The notes: generated by a model not told the origin, from the letters alone. 45,660 nucleotides of DNA from Gammaproteobacteria bacterium RIFCSPHIGHO2_12_FULL_38_11 (GCA_001801515.1 MGXX01000075.1:1-45660), one strand, 5' to 3'. Shown: positions 8,485 to 17,191, counted from the stretch's first letter. Made by a program: numbers and translations.

Positions 8485-9378
8485 GTGAATCCCCCTTTAA
8501 CAATCGACTTTGAAAGCATCGACAAACTGCCAGGATTGTTACAGCAATTAAAATTTAACAATCAAAAGAATCCAATATACATAATACTGCCCACTGAACA
8601 CACCATGACGCACGTTTTTATAGTGGATGCTAATTTAACAGATCTAGAAATAATACTGTTTTTAAAATCCCACTCGGAAAAGTTTTTTGGCCATCCCCTT
8701 AATAAATTATCGCTGGATTATAAAACAGAAAGCGCAAGCGACACATCAAAGCAAAGAATTACGGCTGTCGCTGCTCACGTATCTTTAATTCAAACCATCC
8801 AAGTTTATTTTGACAAAGAAAAAATAATGCTGCATTCGATTAGCATTAAGCATGAAACAACGATTAATTTATTACCCTGGCGTGAAATACAACGCAAACA
8901 GCACATTCAGCGCAGAAATAAGCGATTTATTTTATACGGATTAACAATGATAGTTATGCTATTTTTTATAAAATATTTTTTAATTAACGAAACAAAAGAA
9001 ATAAATGATACCACACATTCAATCAAACAAAAAAATAAAAATATGATTATACCGAATGCAAAAAATCACATTGCATTGTTAAAAAAATTACAATCCGTTG
9101 ATTCAAAAAAATTAGCAGCGGTGAAAAAAAATAAAAGTTCTTTAGCACTATTATCAGCCATTGCGAACAACATATCAGACAATATAACCTTAAACTCACT
9201 GACACTAACAAAAAAAGAAATAAAATTGACAGGGGTAAGCAATCAGCTATCTGACATCCATCAATATAACGCAATCCTTCAGAAAAATTTGCCCTGGAAA
9301 AACAGCCAATTAATTGAGGTTCACAATGACGATCAAAAATTATCATTAATGCATTTTACTATTGAAGCCACATCATGA
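8485..9378 (+). CDS. pilN: PilM-like/PilN fusion, type IV pilus or competence assembly
   Basis: In type IV pilus systems PilM (cytoplasmic, actin-like) binds the N-terminal peptide INLLPWRE of PilN, an inner-membrane protein. Here TINLLPWREIQRK occurs at residues 126-138 inside one 297-aa protein, followed by a transmembrane helix (about 147-167) and the periplasmic PilN domain. Residues 1-120 resemble only the middle SHS2-like subdomain of PilM (YIILPTEHT..., PLNKLSLDYK..., RITAVAAHVSLI); the ATP-binding remainder is missing. So this is a truncated PilM joined to PilN. GTG start, AGGA 7 nt upstream. It overlaps pilO by 4 bp (ATGA). The PilN part is clear; the PilM assignment is moderate. Confidence 0.8.
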   Translation: MNPPLTIDFESIDKLPGLLQQLKFNNQKNPIYIILPTEHTMTHVFIVDANLTDLEIILFLKSHSEKFFGHPLNKLSLDYKTESASDTSKQRITAVAAHVSLIQTIQVYFDKEKIMLHSISIKHETTINLLPWREIQRKQHIQRRNKRFILYGLTMIVMLFFIKYFLINETKEINDTTHSIKQKNKNMIIPNAKNHIALLKKLQSVDSKKLAAVKKNKSSLALLSAIANNISDNITLNSLTLTKKEIKLTGVSNQLSDIHQYNAILQKNLPWKNSQLIEVHNDDQKLSLMHFTIEATS

Positions 9379-9905
9379 GCCTATTTAATATATATCAAAA
9401 AAGTGCCAACAGTACCCTGCATTTTATTTTTGAAGTGACAATTGCATTTTTTATTTCCCTTTTTATTTTCCTTGTTGGCTATTTCTTTTTTTTAGAAAAT
9501 TCTTTTAATAATTATTATTCTGCAAAAAGAGAACAGAAAAAAGCAATATCTGAAAATAATCAAAAAAAAATATTACGAAATGCAGATGACAGAACAAAAA
9601 AATTATTATCGACATGGGCAATAAAAAATACTGACTTTTATCATGCAATGCAAGCTTCAGAAACGCCAGATCAATTATTGCAGTTGCTAACGATATCGGC
9701 ACAACAATCTGGCTTTACAATTATCCAGGCAGCGCCCGTTGTCAGTTCTCAAAATAATTTTCAAGTGAAATTATCAGGAAATTATACAGATTTATTTCAT
9801 TTAATCGATGAATTAAATAATACAGCCTGGCCATTTTTGTTAGAAAAATTAAGCATAAAAAACAAAAATCAATATGCACTGTTGCTTAAGGTAAATAATC
9901 AGTGA
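9375..9905 (+). CDS. pilO: PilO-like pilus assembly protein
   Basis: PilO dimerises with PilN in the inner membrane and links the cytoplasmic ring to PilP/PilQ. The 176-aa protein has one N-terminal membrane helix (about 17-40), a charged coiled-coil segment (about 45-70), then a small alpha/beta domain containing QLLTISAQQSGF and LSGNYTDLFHLIDELN, which match the ferredoxin-like PilO core. Assignment rests on these features and on position between PilN and PilQ; sequence conservation of PilO is always low. It overlaps both neighbours by 4 bp, so the three genes are translationally coupled. Confidence 0.8.
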   Translation: MSLFNIYQKSANSTLHFIFEVTIAFFISLFIFLVGYFFFLENSFNNYYSAKREQKKAISENNQKKILRNADDRTKKLLSTWAIKNTDFYHAMQASETPDQLLQLLTISAQQSGFTIIQAAPVVSSQNNFQVKLSGNYTDLFHLIDELNNTAWPFLLEKLSIKNKNQYALLLKVNNQ

Positions 9906-10975
9906 ATAATTTTATTTTCATAATCAAGGACGCAATAAATCGTCTTTTGACAATCGCAATATTTTCGATTTTGTTAATTTACAGTAACGCCAATTCAGAT
10001 ACGGTCATTCCTGCACGCGACCCATTTTTAAAACCCACTAAAATTCAAACTACCAATCTGAAAAATAGTATTAATATCACCCCTCAATTACAAACCTGTT
10101 GGATCCCATTATACTTTGCAAAAGCAAAAAATGTCGTTTCATTTATATCAAAAAAATCACTTGGTATTTTATCACCCTTAGGAAAAATTAATTATGATCA
10201 ACGCAGCAATCAAATTTGGCTCGAGGATGATAAACAACACATTGCCAACATTCACCATTTAATTAATCACCTCGATCAATCAGGGCCGCAATTTTTAATT
10301 AAGGCGAAAATTATCAATATTGACCGTGAATATCAAAAGATACTGGGAATTTTATTTCAAACAGACAACACAACAAAAAATTCGAGTGCATCGCTTACCA
10401 TGGACGAACCAGACACCACCGATAACGCTGGTCAATTTACCCTAACCATTGCAAAATTAGCAGAAAGTCGATTATTGGATTTACAAATTTCTGCGCTCGA
10501 GCAAGAAGGTCATGCTTCGCTCATTTCAAGTCCTGCGCTCATGACATTAGACAATCAAGCAGCCGTGATTCAATCTGGCGCTGAAGTGCCTTACCAGGAA
10601 ATGACTTTAAGCGGCGGTACCAGCGTGAGTTTCAAAAAAGCAGTTTTGCGCTTAAAAGTCACGCCAAAGCAAATGCCCGATGATCATATTTTATTACACA
10701 TTTCGCTTAATCAAGATAAAGTCAGCGCCCTAACGGTTAAAGGGGTGCCAGCAATTCAAACGCAGCAAATTACAACACAAGTGGTTGTTAAAAATCACCA
10801 AACAATTGTTCTTGGTGGTATTCTGGAAACAACGCACGCACACCAAAAGGTCGGACTTCCTGTTGCCGATAAAATTCCTGTCCTTGGTAAATTGTTTACA
10901 CATCACACAGTACTGACAAAACAGCAAGAATTACTGATTTTTATCACGCCATCAGAGATGAAAGCGCTTTCGTGA
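9902..10975 (+). CDS. pilQ: Short PilQ/HofQ-type secretin with a PilP-like motif
   Basis: Outer-membrane secretin of the type IV pilus or DNA-uptake machine. At 357 aa it is far shorter than PilQ of ~700 and has no AMIN domains. Residues 14-31 form a signal or anchor segment. RDPFLKP (39-45) resembles the RDPF motif of the lipoprotein PilP, which is otherwise absent from the operon. Residues 67-125 form one N1-like domain (IPLYFAKAKNVVSFI...NYDQRSNQIWLED). The secretin domain follows, ending in the family signature VGLPVADKIPVLGKLF. GTG start within the pilO stop (GTGA). A PilP-PilQ fusion is an inference; the secretin call is secure. Confidence 0.9.
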   Translation: MNNFIFIIKDAINRLLTIAIFSILLIYSNANSDTVIPARDPFLKPTKIQTTNLKNSINITPQLQTCWIPLYFAKAKNVVSFISKKSLGILSPLGKINYDQRSNQIWLEDDKQHIANIHHLINHLDQSGPQFLIKAKIINIDREYQKILGILFQTDNTTKNSSASLTMDEPDTTDNAGQFTLTIAKLAESRLLDLQISALEQEGHASLISSPALMTLDNQAAVIQSGAEVPYQEMTLSGGTSVSFKKAVLRLKVTPKQMPDDHILLHISLNQDKVSALTVKGVPAIQTQQITTQVVVKNHQTIVLGGILETTHAHQKVGLPVADKIPVLGKLFTHHTVLTKQQELLIFITPSEMKALS

Positions 10976-10987
10976 ATTCCCCTAGAC

Positions 10988-10996
10988 TGTTATAAT
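10988..10996 (+). promoter_or_regulatory. Extended -10 giving a leaderless aroK transcript
   Basis: TGT-TATAAT at 10988-10996 is a perfect extended -10. The usual start point, 7 nt after the hexamer, falls on the A of the aroK ATG at 11003. No Shine-Dalgarno sequence is present, so transcription from here would give a leaderless mRNA. No strong -35 is visible. Confidence 0.5.
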
Positions 10997-11002
10997 TCCG
11001 GC

Positions 11003-11527
11003 ATGCAAAATAAGAATATTTTTATAATAGGTCCTTTGGGCGCCGGCAAAACAACCGTAGGCCGTCAGTTAGCAAAGAAAGTTCACTTCGTCTTTTACGA
11101 TTCTGATCATGAAATCGAAAAAAAAACTGGGGTTTCCGTCGCAACCATTTTTGAAATCGAAGGGGAAGAAGGGTTTCGGGTGCGCGAACAAAACATGATT
11201 GCCAAGCTAACACAGCTCGATAATATTGTTTTATCCTCAGGCGGCTGTTCTATTTTAAAACCTGAAAATCGACAAGCCTTTGCCTCACGCGGCACAGTCA
11301 TTTACTTACGCGCATCCCTCGAAACACAATTAAAGCGCACCAATCAGCGTAAAGGCACACGCCCATTGCTGGATATTCCAGACCCCTATCAAAAAATCAT
11401 TGAGTTAGATAAAATTCGTTCGCCGCTTTATGAATCAATTGCAGATTATACCTATAACACCGACATCGATTCACCCCACGAAATTGCTGACAAAATTTTT
11501 GAAACCTTGTTTAACCATCCTTCCTGA
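11003..11527 (+). CDS. aroK: Shikimate kinase
   Basis: Phosphorylates shikimate at the 3-hydroxyl in the chorismate pathway, upstream of aromatic amino acids and of the UbiC substrate. Walker A is GPLGAGKT (10-17). Shikimate-binding residues are visible: Asp33/Asp35 in the FYDSDHEIE stretch, Arg59, and Gly-Gly 80-81. Arg120 in TRPLLD marks the LID region. The 174-aa length is normal. aroK downstream of pilQ/hofQ is a conserved gammaproteobacterial arrangement. No Shine-Dalgarno precedes the ATG; a perfect extended -10 lies immediately upstream, so the gene may also be made from a leaderless transcript independent of the pil operon. Confidence 0.97.
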   Translation: MQNKNIFIIGPLGAGKTTVGRQLAKKVHFVFYDSDHEIEKKTGVSVATIFEIEGEEGFRVREQNMIAKLTQLDNIVLSSGGCSILKPENRQAFASRGTVIYLRASLETQLKRTNQRKGTRPLLDIPDPYQKIIELDKIRSPLYESIADYTYNTDIDSPHEIADKIFETLFNHPS

Positions 11528-11639
11528 AGCCCCCTAAAAAGTCCCCTAAAAACATTCTCTTAGATAAATTGACCGACCTTATCCAAAGTGATAAAAAGGA
11601 TGAAGGCAACCATTTTTTTTGGCATATAGGAGATTTTTA

Positions 11640-13082
11640 ATGCCCCGCAGGATTCTTAAAAAAACTGTTCTCTGTTTTATTATTTTCATCACATCACTCA
11701 CTGCACAAGCAAGCCCTTACCCGCGCTGCGGTTCTATTTCAGAAGGACTACAAACTTTGTTAAATCGCATTAATAATCCCAATGTAAATATTGGTGTTGT
11801 CGTAAAATCAGTTGCAACAGGTCACGTTTATTTTTCAAAAAATGGCAATCATTTTTTTGCGCCCGCAAGTGTACAAAAACTATTTACAGTTTCTTCTGCT
11901 TTAGTAAATTTAAAACCCGATTACCGTTTTCCAACACGACTACTCATGACAGGCAATACCCACCAAGGTGTTTTACACGGCGATTTAATTTTTCAATTTA
12001 ATGGCGACCCAACTTTTACACAAAGCAATTTAATTCAATTAGTCGATAAATTACGTGCCAAGGGAATTCAACAAATAGCTGGCAATATTATTATCGACGA
12101 CACAGCATTTAACCATATTCCTTATCCAGCTGGCTGGTTATGGAATGATTTGAGTTTCGATTTTGCAGCCCCTTTAAATACAGTGATTATTAATCGCAAT
12201 CGCTTTGGCGTGAGTTTTATCCCCGCCAGAAGACTAGGAGAGAAGGCAACTATTGTTCCACATTTGCCGCCGCACACAGCCACATTTATAAACGAATTAA
12301 TAACAACACGTCACGTTTGCCCACTCACTATTTTAAGCAATGCAAATAATCAATATCTTGTTCGGGGTTGCCTACCACGCGCATACGGCACTGAAGGTCG
12401 GGCATTGGCAATTCGCAATATGCAACTTTATACGAAAAATTTAATTCACGAATTATTAAGTCAACGTCACATTGCATTTAATCGCGGTGTTTATTATGCA
12501 AAAACACCGATTGGTTCACAGCTTATTGCCAGCTATCAATCCAAGCCCTTATCCCATATTATTATTCATTTATTAAAACATTCTGATAATTTATATGCAG
12601 ATGCATTATTCAAAAAAATGGGTGAGGAACATTTTCACATCCAAGGCTCATGGGAAAATGCATTAAATGCTGAAACCCCTATTTTAACAAATAAAGCGGG
12701 GATCAATCCCAGCAAAGTTCATTTTGTTGATGGTGCCGGATTATCGCATTACAATGCAGTCACGCCAGAAAGCGTTTCTAGAATATTAAATTATATTTAC
12801 CGCGAACCGATGTTACATAACGTATTAATTCCTGCATTGCCCATTGCTGGCGTAGACGGCACATTAGCTGGGCGCATGCCGATGTTAGCGCGGGGTCACT
12901 TATTGCATGCAAAAACAGGCTCAATGGATGGGATTTCATCATTGGCGGGTTTTATTAAAACGAAACATCACGGCGTGTTGTCCTTTGTTATTATGATTAA
13001 TAATGTACCAAAGAATCGCGCCCCTTATATTATATTAGAAAATCATATCGCGGAATTTTTAGCGACAACGGGAGGCTGCTAG
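11640..13082 (+). CDS. dacB: D-alanyl-D-alanine carboxypeptidase/endopeptidase (PBP4)
   Basis: Periplasmic serine peptidase of family S13, trimming or cleaving peptidoglycan crosslinks. The ATG at 11640 is preferred over an upstream in-frame TTG (11619) because AGGAG (11628-11632) is 7 nt upstream; it gives 480 aa with a clear signal peptide ending TAQA (about residue 24). Active-site motifs: SVQK (Ser77/Lys80), SDN (315-317) and KTG (425-427). The long insertion between SxxK and SDN is typical of PBP4. The stop is one base from prlC, with a GGAGG inside the dacB 3' end serving prlC, so the two are translationally coupled. Confidence 0.95.
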   Translation: MPRRILKKTVLCFIIFITSLTAQASPYPRCGSISEGLQTLLNRINNPNVNIGVVVKSVATGHVYFSKNGNHFFAPASVQKLFTVSSALVNLKPDYRFPTRLLMTGNTHQGVLHGDLIFQFNGDPTFTQSNLIQLVDKLRAKGIQQIAGNIIIDDTAFNHIPYPAGWLWNDLSFDFAAPLNTVIINRNRFGVSFIPARRLGEKATIVPHLPPHTATFINELITTRHVCPLTILSNANNQYLVRGCLPRAYGTEGRALAIRNMQLYTKNLIHELLSQRHIAFNRGVYYAKTPIGSQLIASYQSKPLSHIIIHLLKHSDNLYADALFKKMGEEHFHIQGSWENALNAETPILTNKAGINPSKVHFVDGAGLSHYNAVTPESVSRILNYIYREPMLHNVLIPALPIAGVDGTLAGRMPMLARGHLLHAKTGSMDGISSLAGFIKTKHHGVLSFVIMINNVPKNRAPYIILENHIAEFLATTGGC

Positions 13083-13083
13083 C

Positions 13084-15120
13084 ATGCCCATGATCTCTAC
13101 CCTTCCCGAATTTAATACAATTTGTATTGCCGATGCCAAAAAAAATCTTGATCGATTACTAAAAAACAATTTAGCGATGATTGAAAAACTATTAAGCAAT
13201 AATAATTTTTATTCATGGGATAATTTATTACAACCTATTGAAGATTTAAATGATGCGCTTCATCAATTTTGGGCGCCCATTCAACACTTAAATGCAGTGG
13301 TCAACACGCCTGCGTTGCGCCTTGTCATTCAAAAATGTTTGCCAAAATTATCAGATTACCACACCCATATTGGGCACAATAAAAAATTATTTGAGGCTAT
13401 TTTATCCATTAAAAATAGCGATGCATTTTCAACATTGTCAATATCACAACAAAAGGCAATCAACAATGATTTACGCGATTTTAAATTAAATGGTGTTCAC
13501 TTGTCAGCAGAAAAAAAAGCGGAATTTGCTTCACTTTCGAAATCACTATCAAAACATATGCAGCAATTTGAAGACAACATTCTAGATGCTACCATGGCTT
13601 TTAAAAAACACATTACCGATGAAAAATTATTATCAGGCATTCCACTTCATGCTAAAAACTCGGCTAAAAATGCCGCTAAAAATGAAGGTTTAGACGGTTA
13701 TTTGTTTACACTGGATGCACCTGATTATTTAGCAATCATGACATACGCCGATTCAGCCCCGTTACGTGAAGAATTTTACCGCATGATGGTCACGCGCGCA
13801 TCTGAATTGGGATTAAACCCTGAGAAGTTAGACAACAGTAATAATATAAAAATAATTTTGCAAAATCGCGCCGCGTTGGCAAAATTACTTGACTTTAATA
13901 ATTATGCTGAATTGTCACTCGCAACTAAAATGGTAAAAAAAACTGATGATGTAATGACATTTTTAAATGAGCTTGCAGAAAAATCTTTTCCACAAGCAAA
14001 AAAGGAATTTCAAACCTTGTCTGAATTTGCGAAAACACTGGGATTAAAAACCTTAAATTCATGGGATATTACTTACGTTTCAGAAAAATTACGCCAAAGA
14101 GAATACGCTATTTCACCAGAAGATTTGCGTCCCTATTTTCCAGAGCCCGCTGTTTTCACTGGTTTATTTGAAATTATGCATAAACTATATGGTATTACAT
14201 TAGAAAAAACAGATGCGCCTGTTTGGCATCGTGATGCAAGCTGTTTTCGCCTACTGGATCCAAATAAAAAAATTCAAGCGCATATTTATTTTGATTTATA
14301 CGCAAGAGCAAACAAACGCGGTGGCGCTTGGATGGATGATTGCATTATGCGTAGGCGGCTTGATAACGGCGATATTCAATTACCCGCAGCCTATGTTAAT
14401 TGCAATTTCAACGCACCCATTGGCAATGATCCTGCGCTATTTACACATGACGATGTGATTACTTTATTTCATGAGTGTGGGCATGCCTTGCAACATATCT
14501 TAACACAAATTGATGTGGCGAGTGTTTCAGGTATTCACGGCATTCCTTGGGATGCGGTTGAAGTAGCCAGTCAATTTTTTGAAAATTGGGCCTGTGAAAA
14601 AGAATCAATTCATTTTATTGCAAGACATTATCAAACAAATGCTGCTTTACCAGACGCTTTATTTAACCGCATGGAACGCGCGAAAAATTTTCAATCGGGA
14701 ATGCAAATGATGCGCCAGTTAGAATTTTCCATTTTTGATTTTAGACTGCATAAAGAATTTAATACCGACAATCCAAATATTGCACAAGCGATTTTAAATG
14801 AAGTTCGCAACAAATGGTCAGTGTTTAAAGTACCCACATTCAATCGTTTTCAACATGGCTTTTCACATATTTTTGGTGGCGGCTATGGCGCAGGATATTA
14901 CAGTTATAAATGGGCTGAAGTAATGGCATGCGATGCATTTTCTTTATTCAAAGAAAAAGGGATTTTTGACCCTGCCACCAGTGAGAAATTTAAAAAAACA
15001 TTTCTAGAAAGTGGCGGTGCTATTGAACCATTAGATTTATTTATTGCATTTCGCGGGAGAAAACCTTGCGTGGATGCATTGCTGAAACAAAGCAACATTC
15101 GGAACTCAGAGACTCAGTAA
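13084..15120 (+). CDS. prlC: Oligopeptidase A (M3 metallopeptidase)
   Basis: Cytosolic zinc oligopeptidase that degrades short peptides such as cleaved signal peptides. The M3 signature is HECGH at 463-467 (HExxH), followed by the downstream glutamate region EVASQFFENWAC, which supplies the third zinc ligand. The 678-aa length and the FKVPTFNRFQHGFSHIF region fit PrlC/OpdA. GGAGG (13071-13075) is 8 nt before the ATG. The last 80 bp overlap the 3' end of hemF on the opposite strand, leaving no room for a conventional terminator between them. Confidence 0.95.
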   Translation: MPMISTLPEFNTICIADAKKNLDRLLKNNLAMIEKLLSNNNFYSWDNLLQPIEDLNDALHQFWAPIQHLNAVVNTPALRLVIQKCLPKLSDYHTHIGHNKKLFEAILSIKNSDAFSTLSISQQKAINNDLRDFKLNGVHLSAEKKAEFASLSKSLSKHMQQFEDNILDATMAFKKHITDEKLLSGIPLHAKNSAKNAAKNEGLDGYLFTLDAPDYLAIMTYADSAPLREEFYRMMVTRASELGLNPEKLDNSNNIKIILQNRAALAKLLDFNNYAELSLATKMVKKTDDVMTFLNELAEKSFPQAKKEFQTLSEFAKTLGLKTLNSWDITYVSEKLRQREYAISPEDLRPYFPEPAVFTGLFEIMHKLYGITLEKTDAPVWHRDASCFRLLDPNKKIQAHIYFDLYARANKRGGAWMDDCIMRRRLDNGDIQLPAAYVNCNFNAPIGNDPALFTHDDVITLFHECGHALQHILTQIDVASVSGIHGIPWDAVEVASQFFENWACEKESIHFIARHYQTNAALPDALFNRMERAKNFQSGMQMMRQLEFSIFDFRLHKEFNTDNPNIAQAILNEVRNKWSVFKVPTFNRFQHGFSHIFGGGYGAGYYSYKWAEVMACDAFSLFKEKGIFDPATSEKFKKTFLESGGAIEPLDLFIAFRGRKPCVDALLKQSNIRNSETQ

Positions 15121-16021
15121 CAACCCATTCTCTCGGCTTTAAATAATAATTCGTCAACTTTTCTTCGAGAGAATTTTTTGAAGGGACAAAATCATAAATC
15201 CAATTAACCACCGGCGGCAGTGACATTAAAATAGCTTCTGTCCGTCCCCCAAACTGTAAACCAAATAGTGTGCCGCGATCAAATACCAAATTAAATTCGA
15301 CATAACGCCCACGTCGATAAGACTGAAAATCACGATGCTGTTGCGTATATTCAATAGTTTTTCGTTTTTCAACAATCGGAATATAGGCATCCATAAAACT
15401 ATTGCCCACTGCCTGCTGAAAAGAAAAACAGTCTTCAAATGATAATGCATTCAAATCATCAAAAAACAATCCGCCGATACCACGACATTCTTTTCTGTGT
15501 TTTAAATAAAAATATTCGTCTGCATTTTTTTTAAATTGGCTATAGTAATCAGGATGAAATTGATCACAAGCTTTTTTTGCTGTTTTATGCCAATGCACAC
15601 AATCATCATCAAATCCATAATAAGGTGTTAAATCATATCCTCCACCAAACCACCAAACCACTTCGCCATTTTTTTTTGTTGCTTGAAAATAACGAACATT
15701 TAAATGCGCAGTGGGCACAAACGGATTGCGAGGATGAATGACCGATGATACGCCCAAGGCTTCAAATTCTGCACCCATTAAATCAGGGCGTTTTAAGGTT
15801 GCAGCAGGTGGCAGTGCGTCACCAGCAACATGCGAAAAATTTACACCCGCTCGCTCAATCACTGCGCCATTTTCTAAAATGCGCGTTCGACCACCGCCGA
15901 TTTTTTCGTGTGTCCACAAGTCCTGCCGAAATTGTTTTTCAGATTCCTGATGCTGCAAGGCATCGCAGAGAGTATCCTGAAGAGAAAATAAATAGGTCTT
16001 AACAAGCGTGATTAGTGTCAT
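15041..16021 (-). CDS. hemF: Oxygen-dependent coproporphyrinogen III oxidase
   Basis: Cytosolic enzyme that oxidatively decarboxylates coproporphyrinogen III to protoporphyrinogen IX in haem synthesis. Strongly conserved blocks are present: AGVNFSHVAGDALPP, WWFGGGYDLTPYYGF, EYFYLKHRKECRGIGGLFFDD, YRRGRYVEFNLVFDRGT and FGLQFGGRTEAILMSLPP. Homologues end at about the (D/E)WV triplet, here residues 298-300. This copy reads on for 26 more residues antisense to prlC, as though the original stop had been lost. The start overlaps the 3' end of the upstream HAD-like gene by 23 bp, so hemF may be co-transcribed with it. Confidence 0.97.
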   Translation of the reverse strand: MTLITLVKTYLFSLQDTLCDALQHQESEKQFRQDLWTHEKIGGGRTRILENGAVIERAGVNFSHVAGDALPPAATLKRPDLMGAEFEALGVSSVIHPRNPFVPTAHLNVRYFQATKKNGEVVWWFGGGYDLTPYYGFDDDCVHWHKTAKKACDQFHPDYYSQFKKNADEYFYLKHRKECRGIGGLFFDDLNALSFEDCFSFQQAVGNSFMDAYIPIVEKRKTIEYTQQHRDFQSYRRGRYVEFNLVFDRGTLFGLQFGGRTEAILMSLPPVVNWIYDFVPSKNSLEEKLTNYYLKPREWVVTESLSSECCFVSAMHPRKVFSREMQ

Positions 16022-17096
16022 AATTTATCGCTTCTAAAAACAGTCTTTGCTTGCGTGCCTCAATAAATTCTAGCAACAATGGTGTGCTAATCAATTCCGT
16101 AACGCCTTCTTCGAGTTTTTTCGCCACAATAAAGCGATCAGCCAAATTATCCACAACAAAAGCAGATTTTTCATGACTAGGATGTGTTGAATCCAGTGCA
16201 ATTTTTCTAAGCGCTATCGCTGTATTTTTATACTCATAATCTATCACGCCGTTTCCTTTAATCGGTCCCGCCAAGTAAGGGTGTAAGCAGGATTTACCTG
16301 TAATATATAAATGGGGATGAAATACTAGGTTTGCTGGCAACAATTCTGAATGAAGATTAAAAATTAAATACAGCGGTATTAATATGTCATCACGATCTTC
16401 ATAAAAATGAAAATCAATGTCAGCGTCTGCATTTTCTGAAGCGATTTTATGCATCTGTGTGAGTAATAATGTAAATTTTCCTGAGTCAAAAAGTATTTTA
16501 TGCGCTTTATTATAGTTGTATAGATAAGCACAAATATTACTTGCTTGACGATACAAATCAGGCACTATATTTTCTAATTTTTGTATCTCGTCACGATAAA
16601 TACCAAAAAGATAATTCCCATTCTCTCGCTGAGCTTGTAAAAAAGTGCTATCAAAGGCACGCTCATGAAAAATATCTGTCGTTAAAAATCTATCAAGTGA
16701 CACATCAACTTTACTTTCGTTAAAATATTCTTTTATTTGTGATACAAATGTCTCAATTTCAACAAAGCAAGAGCCAGAAAAAATATTTTCTCCTTTATCA
16801 TCTTGCTGCACCATTGCACGCAAATCCGACACTGCGGATTGTCGGCTTGAGCCAACCATGAACTTCAACTCAACATTATCTGAATTTTTATGTTTAAAAA
16901 AAAGATACTGAACAAATTCTTCGTTGTATTCCGCCATACTTTTATATTTTTCAAACCCTTTGAAAGCAGGCCCAAAACAACCATCAAAATCCAGAGAATG
17001 GACCTCTATTCTTTTTTTTCCTTTTGGGAGACGAAATAAATTCGACATACTGGGTGTATATTCTGGTGACTGTTTTGCTCTACTTCTTTTCCGCAT
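15999..17096 (-). CDS. HAD-like protein, candidate type IV effector
   Basis: The frame opens at a TTG (17141), but the ATG at 17096 has AGGGG 8 nt upstream and is preferred (365 aa). HAD-superfamily phosphatase motifs are recognisable: LDFDG (Asp36, Asp38; motif I), GSSRQS (about 82-87; motif II-like), and EDRDD (233-237; motif IV). No signal peptide or membrane helix. It is not a housekeeping HAD enzyme I recognise, and the long helical stretches between motifs are unusual. Upstream, overlapping the hda stop codon, is the best PmrA-type box of the window plus a TAATAT -10. Inference: a secreted phosphatase-like effector. It precedes hemF with a 23-bp overlap. Confidence 0.75.
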   Translation of the reverse strand: MRKRSRAKQSPEYTPSMSNLFRLPKGKKRIEVHSLDFDGCFGPAFKGFEKYKSMAEYNEEFVQYLFFKHKNSDNVELKFMVGSSRQSAVSDLRAMVQQDDKGENIFSGSCFVEIETFVSQIKEYFNESKVDVSLDRFLTTDIFHERAFDSTFLQAQRENGNYLFGIYRDEIQKLENIVPDLYRQASNICAYLYNYNKAHKILFDSGKFTLLLTQMHKIASENADADIDFHFYEDRDDILIPLYLIFNLHSELLPANLVFHPHLYITGKSCLHPYLAGPIKGNGVIDYEYKNTAIALRKIALDSTHPSHEKSAFVVDNLADRFIVAKKLEEGVTELISTPLLLEFIEARKQRLFLEAINYDTNHAC

Positions 17097-17158
17097 TAAA
17101 AAACCCCTGCGATTACTTAGGTACCCTGCAACGCTCCTCAAAGAGCGATAATGGCGCT

Positions 17159-17191
17159 ATATTAGCATGCTTAATTTAAGGAAATATTAAG
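17159..17191 (-). promoter_or_regulatory. PmrA-like box and -10 of the HAD-like gene
   Basis: On the minus strand: CTTAATATT, TC, CTTAAATT (17191-17173), almost the PmrA consensus, with TTAA cores 11 bp apart. TAATAT (17164-17159) starts 15 bp after the second TTAA. The box lies within the last codons of hda (encoding NISLN-stop), so part of its sequence is also coding. The -10 sits about 63 bp before the ATG at 17096. Confidence 0.65.
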
